Origin: Candidatus Zhuqueibacterota bacterium 4484_87
GTDB taxonomy: Bacteria; Zhuqueibacterota; Zhuqueibacteria; Thermofontimicrobiales; Thermofontimicrobiaceae
DNA length: 12,955 bases
Assembly: GCA_002085355.1 (NCBI GenBank)
Contig: NATN01000139.1
Coordinates: 1 to 12,955, forward strand
Direction of reading: 5' to 3'
In this document: one piece after another, positions 7,274 through 12,955 of the stretch
Layout: each line of letters opens with the position of its first letter
How positions within the stretch are numbered: the stretch's first letter is position 1
The notes under the pieces: generated by a model
Told to the model about the DNA's origin: nothing
Databases searched by the model: none
Seen by the model: only the letters and a program-made list of their open reading frames with translations
Made by a program: the position numbers and the translations under genes

Positions 7274-7726
7274 TTACGCCTCAATCAGCTCTAAAATATT
7301 ATGTTTCAGCTTTTCAACTACGATTTCTTTCTTTTGATTTTCCTCTCTAATTTGTTTTCTAAATTCAAGAATCTTGTCTCCCAATCGTTCAAAATAAAAT
7401 TTGCGCAGTGAACCGTGGACAAGCTGATTCACTTTTGTTTCTAACTCCCAATATCGTGAATCAAGGCCTTTGACGTAACTTTCAAATTGCATTTCGGATA
7501 AATCATTTTCCAGCACTGTATCAACTCCGCTAAAAATTAAACTGCTGGACGGTTCCGCGTGGAAATTTGTGTCCGGCGCAAATTTTGAAATGAGAAATAC
7601 TTCCACTGATTTTTTTTCTTCCGGCGTTGGCTTGCGGTGTGTTTCATATCTGATCGCGTTTAGCTCCCCGTCGTATGTGGCTCGAATCAGTAAGTTAAAT
7701 TTAGAAAAATAGACAAGCTCATCCAT
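7274..7726 (-). CDS. Hypothetical protein, 150 aa, in operon with the barrel-TPR gene
   Basis: I do not recognise the family. The product is soluble-looking, with no signal peptide or membrane segment. The N-terminal half mixes short strands with polar turns (YFSKFNLLIRATYDGELNAI, then VEVFLISKFAPDTNFHAEPS). The C-terminal half, from about residue 78, is strongly helical and charged (DSRYWELETKVNQLVHG, FRKQIREENQKKEIVVEKLK), possibly a coiled coil. The ATG at 7726 has a purine run (AGAAGGGA) immediately before it, closer than usual for a Shine-Dalgarno. The stop is 13 nt before the next start, so the two genes are very probably co-transcribed. A cytoplasmic accessory role for its partner is possible but unproven. 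Confidence 0.65.
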   Translation of the reverse strand: MDELVYFSKFNLLIRATYDGELNAIRYETHRKPTPEEKKSVEVFLISKFAPDTNFHAEPSSSLIFSGVDTVLENDLSEMQFESYVKGLDSRYWELETKVNQLVHGSLRKFYFERLGDKILEFRKQIREENQKKEIVVEKLKHNILELIEA

Positions 7727-8297
7727 TCCCTTCTGCCTCGATTTAGCACGCTTGTGTATTGTTTTTTCATGTAGATAACAAAAATCATGCCATTGGCTTG
7801 GTGAAAAAAGATTAAAATGGAAAATTGATGTAATTTAATTAATATCAATGAGATAGCGAAAAATTAATTAAAGTATTAATATTTAACAAGTAAGAAGAGT
7901 CCTTTTGTTTTTGTTTCATTGTGAAAATTGGTGATAAGGGGACAGTACAGGTGTACTTTTTGGGGCAAAAGTGTATTTTGTTGGAGCAGTATGACAAGAT
8001 GGTAATAACCTTGAGCCGCAAAAACACATAAATGATTGTGTTTTGCCGATTGCTTCATTGTATTTTTAAAATTTTGCGGGAAGGGTATTAAATATTTTTT
8101 GATTTTTTATTGACTCTGAATCGAGCTCAGTACTTCTGTAAATTCGGGGAGTTTTTGGAAAATAATATCGTTGCTAATCAAAACTGATACGAGAATGAAT
8201 TTCGAAAATATGCTGACATACTTTATTCTACAGTCAGGTTTACCCAAATTTACTCAAAATTTTGTCAGTTGCGGCAGAATATTTTATTAATGGGTCG
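7727..8297. other. 571-bp AT-rich intergenic region
   Basis: No convincing gene. It separates two minus-strand units and should contain the promoter of the 7726-5935 unit, but I find only weak candidates, for example TTGTCA and TACACT on the minus strand (7992-7997 and 7970-7975, 16-nt spacing). It also contains a hairpin at 8018-8046 and a short tandem repeat, TTTACCCAAA then TTTACTCAAA, near 8239-8258. Short open frames at 7845-8058 lack coding character. No clear terminator follows the TPR gene that ends at 8298. Confidence 0.5.
8018..8046. repeat. Small inverted repeat, possibly of a dispersed intergenic family
   Basis: GCAAAAACACA (8018-8028) pairs with TGTGTTTTGC (8037-8046), one A bulged, around an 8-nt loop. 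No T run follows on either strand, so it is not an obvious terminator. The flank AGCCGCAAAAACACA resembles the GCCGCAAAGACACAAAG-type intergenic repeats I recall from many environmental genomes; that resemblance is from memory, not a search. Confidence 0.4.
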
Positions 8298-9626
8298 TTA
8301 TTTCTTCTTTTTACTTTTTGATGCCCCCCTTTTTTTAAATGAAAATAATGAGTTATGCTCTTTGTTTTTTAGCTTTAATTTAATTTCATTTGCCCGCTTT
8401 TTTGCCATTTCCACTCTTTGCTCCATTGCTTCCGGAGCAGCAGCAATGAATTTGAGATAAGATTCGTAAGCTTTTTTTGTTTTATTCAGCGTGTCCAGTG
8501 CCAGCGCCCGGTTGAACCATGCTTCTGCATATTTATCGTTTATCTTGGTGGCCCGTTCATAGCATTTGAGGGCATCATTGAGACGACCTATTTTGTTCAG
8601 GGTAACACCCAGATTATTCCATGCTTCCTCGGATTCCGGATTCAACCTAATGGATTTTTCGTATGCTGCAATAGCTTCAGAGTCGCGATTGAGCGCTGTA
8701 AGTATGTTGCCCATGCGGTAATGTAGTTTCGCGTGATGCGATTTCAGTTTATTCGCCTGTTCAAAAGCGCGCAGTGCCTCGGCCAGTTTTCCTGTTCGCT
8801 GTAGCGCAATGCCTTTGTAATACCAGGCATCAAAATTTTTCCCCTGCAAAGCCAGAGCTTTATCGTAATTATTTATTGCTTGTACGTATTTTCCCATTTT
8901 GAACAATATATTTGCTGCGCAAAACCAGGCTTCATCTTCATCAGGATTCAATTTTGCTGCTTGTTCATATTTTTTTAAGGCGTCAGAAAATTCTTTCATT
9001 TTTTCCAGCGCCACGCCCTGATTGAGATAGGCTTCATAAAAATTTGATTTTGTCTCCGCCGCTTTTTGCGCGAACACCAATGCATCTTCAAATTGACCGG
9101 ATTTTAAAAGAACGCCACTCTGATTCAGATAACCAACGCTCGATTTCACTAAATCGCAAGATAAATCATACTGTTCCAGCGCGTCCTGATATTGCTCTTT
9201 TTCGAAAAATTGATTACCCTGTTTGATGAGTTCCGCTGCTTGCACACGGTCAGCAAGGGGGATGTTCTTATGCAATTCAATATCACTTTTGATGAGCGCA
9301 ATATCGCGGACGAGCTTAAAATGCTCATTATTGCCAACTATCAAATATCGTTGACGCCGTTTTGCCTCGACATCAGTTACTTCTTCGCGAAAGTCTCTGA
9401 AAATAAAAATGATGTCTGTAATAAAAATAATAACTAATGCCAACATAATTAATATGACATTGCCGGGAAGGATATCTTGTGTTTTATCAAAAAAAATTGT
9501 AGCGCTGACGATGAGAATGCCAATAGCATTAATGGGAATAAATGAGTGGTATTTGAGCAAGATTCCAATAATAATCAGAAAAAGAAAAAAAAAGCCGATG
9601 AGCGCGTTAATAACCACAAAATACAT
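8298..9626 (-). CDS. Membrane-anchored protein with eight TPR units
   Basis: 442 residues; ATG at 9626 with GAGGAG 9 nt upstream. Three hydrophobic segments at the N-terminus (about 4-24, 30-46, 56-76) are followed by a basic stretch (EAKRRQRY, 87-94), which suggests the rest faces the cytoplasm. From 130 to 401 there are eight TPR motifs in exact 34-residue steps (starting near 130, 164, 198, 232, 266, 300, 334, 368). They carry the usual signature, for example AWFCAANILFKMGKYVQAIN and AWNNLGVTLNKIGRLNDALK. The last ~40 residues are very basic and end in SKKKK. TPR arrays bind proteins, so a membrane scaffold or adaptor is likely; partner unknown. The gene is its own transcription unit, with a consensus promoter upstream. 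Confidence 0.85.
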   Translation of the reverse strand: MYFVVINALIGFFFLFLIIIGILLKYHSFIPINAIGILIVSATIFFDKTQDILPGNVILIMLALVIIFITDIIFIFRDFREEVTDVEAKRRQRYLIVGNNEHFKLVRDIALIKSDIELHKNIPLADRVQAAELIKQGNQFFEKEQYQDALEQYDLSCDLVKSSVGYLNQSGVLLKSGQFEDALVFAQKAAETKSNFYEAYLNQGVALEKMKEFSDALKKYEQAAKLNPDEDEAWFCAANILFKMGKYVQAINNYDKALALQGKNFDAWYYKGIALQRTGKLAEALRAFEQANKLKSHHAKLHYRMGNILTALNRDSEAIAAYEKSIRLNPESEEAWNNLGVTLNKIGRLNDALKCYERATKINDKYAEAWFNRALALDTLNKTKKAYESYLKFIAAAPEAMEQRVEMAKKRANEIKLKLKNKEHNSLFSFKKRGASKSKKKK

Positions 9627-9712
9627 TCAGAAATTCTCCTCAAATGCAACACTATTTTTAAATTAACTGATTCAAATTGAAAGCAAGCAAGTTGATCCGG
9701 CAGGTGTTGACT

Positions 9713-9741
9713 AATATAACTATTTTTCATTTGATTGTCAA
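9713..9741 (-). promoter_or_regulatory. Sigma70-type promoter of the TPR gene
   Basis: On the minus strand a perfect -35 TTGACA (9741-9736) is followed, after exactly 17 nt (9735-9719), by TATATT (9718-9713), one mismatch from TATAAT. The predicted transcript starts near 9706, about 80 nt before the ATG at 9626. The nearest upstream gene is closed off by the terminator at 9845-9879. Confidence 0.75.
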
Positions 9742-9844
9742 GAAATAATTGGCTAAAAATGTTAAACTTAATGCAAGCCAGTGAGAGGGGAGAGCTAACT
9801 TCGTTTGACAGATGCAGTTTGATGAAAAACGCAGGCAAAAGAAA

Positions 9845-9879
9845 GTTAGCCGCCACACTGTACGAGTGTAGCAGCTAAC
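9845..9879 (-). terminator. Strong intrinsic terminator after the PspC/LiaI-like pair
   Basis: On the minus strand GTTAGCTGCTACACT (9879-9865) pairs with AGTGTGGCGGCTAAC (9859-9845), a 15-bp stem with two G-U pairs and a CGTAC loop. TTTCTTTT follows (9844-9837). It starts 12 nt past the stop of the gene at 9891. On the plus strand no T run follows, so it acts in one direction. Confidence 0.9.
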
Positions 9880-9890
9880 ACATTATAATT

Positions 9891-10421
9891 TCACTCTTCG
9901 TCGATTCGGGGCCTGCGCATGTTGCTGGCAATGAGGCCAGCGCCAACTAAAATAAGGGCAACAGGCCAGTACTTAGAAATCAAATCTCCAATTTGCCAAT
10001 TAACGATATGCAATTTATTCAATAAAAGGACGATGCCAAAGAATAAGAATAAACCAGCCGGGATGAGTGATCCTTGGTCGCGGGGATTTACCAGATAAAG
10101 CGATAGAAATGCCAATCCGAGGATGACCAGTAAAACAGGCCAGACGTCTCTCAGATAGTAATAGGGCACAAATTCAAAATTCCGCAAGAAGAAAAACAGC
10201 CCGAACAAAAACAGGATAGTGCCGGGAAAAATAGCTCCACGTTCTTTTTTGTTGGGCAAAAGAGCTTCAATAATTAACCAGAGTCCCAGCGCCAACAGAA
10301 TTAACGGATAAATCTCGCGCCAGCCCAAGAAATCAGGCATTAATTTGTAAGCCAAAAGGATAAGCCCCAAAAAAATCAGGAAAATCCCCGGAGTCAAAGA
10401 CGGGTTCTTACGTTGCGTCAT
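9891..10421 (-). CDS. LiaI/LiaF-like six-helix membrane protein
   Basis: 176 residues; ATG at 10421 with AGGAGG 5 nt upstream, overlapping the previous gene's stop. There are six hydrophobic helices in three pairs (about 12-27/37-53, 66-80/93-110, 120-135/151-165). Each pair repeats one pattern: P-G-x-FL-(I/F)-x-G-L in the first helix, then a (Y/W)P-(L/V)-LL-type second helix, as in PGIFLIFLGLILLAYKL with IYPLILLALGLWLI and YWPVALILVGAGLI. This matches the LiaI/LiaF transmembrane domain, found in proteins that modulate envelope-stress signalling (LiaF inhibits the LiaSR system in Firmicutes). The C-terminal LiaF domain is missing and no two-component system is in the window, so the role here is an inference. 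It is co-transcribed with the PspC-domain gene just upstream. Confidence 0.75.
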   Translation of the reverse strand: MTQRKNPSLTPGIFLIFLGLILLAYKLMPDFLGWREIYPLILLALGLWLIIEALLPNKKERGAIFPGTILFLFGLFFFLRNFEFVPYYYLRDVWPVLLVILGLAFLSLYLVNPRDQGSLIPAGLFLFFGIVLLLNKLHIVNWQIGDLISKYWPVALILVGAGLIASNMRRPRIDEE

Positions 10422-10430
10422 AATTACCTC

Positions 10431-11231
10431 CTATTTTTCTTCAGGTGCGCTTTCATCAGCATCTGTGCTTTTTTTAGTGTCTTTCTTCTTGGGCATCGTT
10501 TTTACTCTTTTCGCCCTTGTTTTTGGCTTTTTGGCAGGAGGCGAAACTGGGGGCTTGGATTGAGCTGTACCTGGATTTTCCGGAACAGCGATCATCCAGA
10601 TAATGTAAACGATGACTCCCAAGAAAAATGAAGTTGCCAGGGCAAACACGACCCAGCCGATGCGAACTAATACCGGGTCAATGGATAATTGATCAGCAAG
10701 ACCACCACAGACGCCGCCAATGATTTTCTCATCGCGGGAGCGGTAAAGTCTTCCGGCGTCTTTTTTATCCGTTTTTTCCTGTTTTTCCTGTTGTAAAACA
10801 TGAATCAAATATAAAACGCCCAACAGAATGATGATAACAGGCCAAATGATGTCCCAGTCAAAAAACCAAAAACGAAACCAGTTCCAGTGAATGGGGAGGA
10901 ACGGGAAAAATCTCCAATCCCACTGATGCGCCAGTAGCATGAATCCTATAATGATCAGCCCTACTCCCCAATAAAGGGACGTATTCTCAGGCTGTTTGCG
11001 ATCTGCAATGGATTGATGCGGATTTTCTCTCATCACAATGAGACTGATCAAATATAATAAAAATCCCCAACCATTGACAAAAATCAAGACAAGGAAGATG
11101 ATGCGTACAATGACCGGGTCGATATCAAAGTATTCAGCGAAGCCGCCGCATACGCCAGCGATGATTCTGTCCACTTTTGAGCGAAAAAGACGTTTGGGCT
11201 CTGTCGTTTGTTGGCTTTTGGAAGTTGCCAT
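10431..11231 (-). CDS. Double PspC-domain membrane protein
   Basis: 266 residues; ATG at 11231 with AAGGA 6 nt upstream. Two PspC domains are clear: about 14-71 (RLFRSKVDRIIAGVCGG, FDIDPVIVRI, LIVMRENP) and 161-220 (RLYRSRDEKIIGGVCGG, LSIDPVLVRI, MIAVPENP). Between them are two hydrophobic helices (about 86-100 and 126-145) with the WPVIIILLGVLYLI look of a LiaI/LiaF membrane pair. PspC is an inner-membrane part of the phage-shock response that senses envelope damage. The tail after 220 is rich in Lys, Pro and Ala (KPKTRAKRVKTMPKKK) and ends acidic. The downstream LiaI-like gene starts 9 nt after its stop, and the TAG overlaps that gene's ribosome-binding site, so they form a tight pair. An envelope-stress role is likely, but no pspA or pspB is visible. 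Confidence 0.85.
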   Translation of the reverse strand: MATSKSQQTTEPKRLFRSKVDRIIAGVCGGFAEYFDIDPVIVRIIFLVLIFVNGWGFLLYLISLIVMRENPHQSIADRKQPENTSLYWGVGLIIIGFMLLAHQWDWRFFPFLPIHWNWFRFWFFDWDIIWPVIIILLGVLYLIHVLQQEKQEKTDKKDAGRLYRSRDEKIIGGVCGGLADQLSIDPVLVRIGWVVFALATSFFLGVIVYIIWMIAVPENPGTAQSKPPVSPPAKKPKTRAKRVKTMPKKKDTKKSTDADESAPEEK

Positions 11232-11313
11232 ATTTTATCCTTTCCAATAAATTTATTTTTCGTCGATGTCCATTTTTAATAACGGAAATTTTAATCTGTT
11301 GTTTCAATGAATT

Positions 11314-12051
11314 TTATTTTTTGCGTTGTTTTTGTACTTCGCCTGTCATCGGGACGAAAATTACAGGTAGAACCGATTTCTTCTTAATTGAGCCGTCCAT
11401 CTCTTTTGTGATGAGTACCAGCTCCTGATACGAATCTCCGACCGGAATGATCATTCTTCCCCCGCGTTTTAATTGATCAATGAGTGGTTGAGGCAAAAAC
11501 GGCGGTGCTGCGGTGACGATGATGGCATCGAATGGCGCTTGTTCGGGCAAGCCGCGATATCCGTCACCGATTTTAACGTGGATATTTTTGTATCCCAACT
11601 TTTGGAGGCGCTGGCGCGCTTTTTCTCCTAAAGCCGGAATAATTTCAATTGTGTAAACCTCTTTGGCAATTTCCGCCAAAATAGCTGCCTGATATCCTGA
11701 TCCTGTGCCGATTTCCAGCACCTTTTCTTTCCCCTTTAATCCCAATTTTTCAGTCATAAAAGCAACGATGTAAGGCTGTGAGATCGTCTGATTTTCGCCA
11801 ATGGGTAATGGTCGGTCCCAATAAGCCATTTCTTTTAAATTCTCCGGAACGAACAACTGCCGTGCTACTTTTTTCATGGCGTTGAGCACGAGCGTGTCTT
11901 TGATGCCTCGCGCTTGAATTTGCTTTTTTACCATTTTTAACCGACGGCGGGTGTAAATGTCGTCGGCGCTATTTTCCTGTTGCGCTGTGCAGTTTTGTAT
12001 TGCTGGCAGAAGTAGCAGGGCAACAAGGCACATTTTGATAATATTTTTCAT
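11314..12051 (-). CDS. pcm: Protein-L-isoaspartate O-methyltransferase with signal peptide
   Basis: 245 residues. The enzyme uses S-adenosylmethionine to methylate L-isoaspartyl residues in aged proteins so that they can revert to aspartate. Seen here: RPLPIGENQTISQPYIVA (80-97), the SAM motif VLEIGTGSGYQAA (111-123), an acidic residue at the next strand (YTIEII), GDGYRG (162-167) and TAAPP (180-184), all typical of the family. Residues 1-23 form a signal peptide (MKNIIKMCLVALLLLPAIQN, then CTA before Q24). Cys21 is not in a normal lipobox (IQNC), so cleavage by signal peptidase I is more likely than lipidation. The enzyme should then be periplasmic. Its ATG overlaps the stop of the deacetylase gene (ATGA) and has GGGAGG 7 nt upstream, so translation of the two is probably coupled. 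Confidence 0.9.
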   Translation of the reverse strand: MKNIIKMCLVALLLLPAIQNCTAQQENSADDIYTRRRLKMVKKQIQARGIKDTLVLNAMKKVARQLFVPENLKEMAYWDRPLPIGENQTISQPYIVAFMTEKLGLKGKEKVLEIGTGSGYQAAILAEIAKEVYTIEIIPALGEKARQRLQKLGYKNIHVKIGDGYRGLPEQAPFDAIIVTAAPPFLPQPLIDQLKRGGRMIIPVGDSYQELVLITKEMDGSIKKKSVLPVIFVPMTGEVQKQRKK

Positions 12052-12955
12052 TTTTTTGCCTCCCGGGTTAAAACTGCAATGTGTGCTGCGACACTGGCAG
12101 CCAATTTTTCCAGATGATAGCCTCCTTCCAGCAGGGAAATGAGTCTTCCTTCACAGTAGTATTCGGCAAGTTCTAAAACAATATCGCTCATGGCGGTGAA
12201 TCCGGTTTCGGTCAAATGCATTCCTGCAAGCGGATCATCCTTGTGGGCATCGAATCCCGCTGAAATGAGCAGAAACTGCGGCTCGAATTTTCTCACTGCC
12301 GGGATGAGTTTCTTAACGAACGCATCTATGTAATCCTGATCGCCGGCACCTGATCGTATCGGTACATTTAATGTGAAGCCGAAACCTTTTTCAGAGCCTC
12401 TTTCGCTTTCAGCACCGCTGCCGGGATAGTAGGGCCATTGATGAATGCTGAAATAAAAAACTGAAGGGTCATCATAAAACGCATTTTGCGTTCCGTTGCC
12501 GTGGTGCACGTCCCAATCAATGATTAGAATGCGTTCAATTTTGTGCTTTTGTTGCAGATAGCGGGCAAGAATGGCGATGTTGTTGAAAAGACAGAAACCC
12601 ATGGCATGATTAAATTCTGCGTGATGGCCCGGTGGCCGTGTTGCGCAAAAAGCGTTGTCAATGTCGCCGGAGATAATTTTATCTGCTGCGGTGATTCCGG
12701 CGCCCGCGGCAAGCAAAGCGATCTCGTACGAGCGCGTGCAAATGCCCGTGTCAGCATCCAGATGTGTCATGCCGTTGGTGCAGGCTTCACGCACAGAGGC
12801 AATGTAATTGACATCATGAATGTTTTCGATACATTCCAAATCCGCTGGTTGCGGTGTGATATGTATGAGTTTTTCCCAGAGAGTCGATTGTTTCAGATGC
12901 GATAAAATTGCTTCTAACCGCTGTGGCGATTCTGGATGAAAATCTCCTGCTGAAT
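12048..12955 (-). CDS. Histone-deacetylase-family enzyme (AcuC/HDAC-like), 5' partial
   Basis: The frame runs through the right edge, so the first residues are missing; 301 are visible. The TTG at 12839 is internal, because upstream codons in the same frame encode the family's N-terminal motif HPESPQRLEAI (residues 6-16). Zinc-hydrolase features are complete: TRPPGHHA with the His pair at 110-111, DWDVHHGNGT with ligands Asp148 and His150, SAGFDAH with ligand Asp235, and LEGGY with the catalytic Tyr279. These enzymes remove acetyl or related acyl groups from lysine or small amides (class II HDAC, AcuC, acetylpolyamine amidohydrolase). Which substrate applies cannot be read from the sequence. 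No signal peptide can be judged. Its stop overlaps the pcm start by ATGA, so the two are in one operon. The visible length agrees with a ~310-residue bacterial member. Confidence 0.9.
   Translation of the reverse strand, partial: SAGDFHPESPQRLEAILSHLKQSTLWEKLIHITPQPADLECIENIHDVNYIASVREACTNGMTHLDADTGICTRSYEIALLAAGAGITAADKIISGDIDNAFCATRPPGHHAEFNHAMGFCLFNNIAILARYLQQKHKIERILIIDWDVHHGNGTQNAFYDDPSVFYFSIHQWPYYPGSGAESERGSEKGFGFTLNVPIRSGAGDQDYIDAFVKKLIPAVRKFEPQFLLISAGFDAHKDDPLAGMHLTETGFTAMSDIVLELAEYYCEGRLISLLEGGYHLEKLAASVAAHIAVLTREAKK

Noticed and set aside
7845..8058. Two overlapping minus-strand open frames of 60 codons
   Set aside because: Low-complexity AT-rich sequence without ribosome-binding sites; part of the translation arises from the hairpin at 8018-8046.
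8213..8237. CTGAC/GTCAG inverted repeat after the TPR gene
   Set aside because: Only 5 bp with a 15-nt loop and no T run; within chance for AT-rich sequence.
9794..9850. GCTAACTT (9794-9801) able to pair with AAGTTAGC (9843-9850), an antiterminator-like alternative
   Set aside because: On the transcribed minus strand it would form only after the terminator hairpin, and no plus-strand gene exists here to be controlled.
9575..9856. Minus-strand open frame of 93 codons upstream of the TPR gene
   Set aside because: It covers the promoter and leader of the TPR gene, overlaps its start in another frame and ends in a phenylalanine run produced by an A/T tract.
11232..11313. TTGAAA with an AT-rich -10 candidate between pcm and the PspC gene
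   Set aside because: No -10 at 16-18 nt spacing matches TATAAT well enough; a promoter here is possible but unsupported.
12837..12839. TTG as start of the deacetylase gene
   Set aside because: The frame continues upstream and encodes the family's HPESPQRL motif, so the gene is cut by the window edge instead.

Overview
The window looks like a chromosomal segment from a Gram-negative bacterium of the FCB group outside the classical Bacteroidota, for example Calditrichota, KSB1, Marinimicrobia or a relative. Two large secreted proteins end in C-terminal sorting modules of the type IX secretion (T9SS) kind, one with the FCB-typical core QNYPNPFNPTT. A PorV/PorQ-family outer-membrane barrel lies beside them. 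Most genes have strong Shine-Dalgarno sequences (AGGAGG type), which Bacteroidota usually lack. The phylum is an inference; no rRNA or tRNA gene is present to test it.

Layout. Plus strand, 1-5592: the 3' part of a large secreted fibronectin-like protein (1-2063), a PorV-like barrel that most likely starts at a GTG at 2078 (2078-3112), a 236-bp leader with two near-perfect Shine-Dalgarno sequences and a possible 17-codon upstream ORF, and a secreted modular protein made of a cohesin-like domain, two near-identical GNFNGW modules, two divergent modules and a T9SS tail (3349-5592). A good intrinsic terminator closes this half (5620-5658). Minus strand, 12955-5935, read right to left: a histone-deacetylase-family enzyme cut by the window edge, overlapping by ATGA a protein-L-isoaspartate methyltransferase with a signal peptide; a double PspC-domain protein followed at once by a LiaI/LiaF-like six-helix membrane protein, closed by a 15-bp-stem terminator (9845-9879); an eight-TPR membrane protein with a consensus sigma70-type promoter (9713-9741); and a two-gene unit of an unrecognised 150-aa protein plus an outer-membrane-barrel/coiled-coil/YbgF-like TPR fusion. 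Plus and minus genes converge around 5600-5935.

How the genes work together. Nearly every product belongs to the cell envelope: exported surface proteins, a T9SS-type outer-membrane partner, membrane-stress-type PspC/LiaI proteins, a membrane TPR scaffold and an outer-membrane protein with a CpoB-like TPR tail. The deacetylase/methyltransferase pair is the exception and may concern protein modification or repair.

Most worth a second look: a nested inverted-repeat structure of about 136 bp in the convergent gap (5751-5886), whose minus-strand reading ends in a seven-T run; the leader of the cohesin gene, where the upstream ORF's stop codon overlaps the main gene's ribosome-binding site; the recently duplicated GNFNGW module; and the barrel/YbgF fusion. 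No CRISPR array, insertion sequence, integrase or phage gene was seen, and nothing here is a clear-cut new defence or mobile system.
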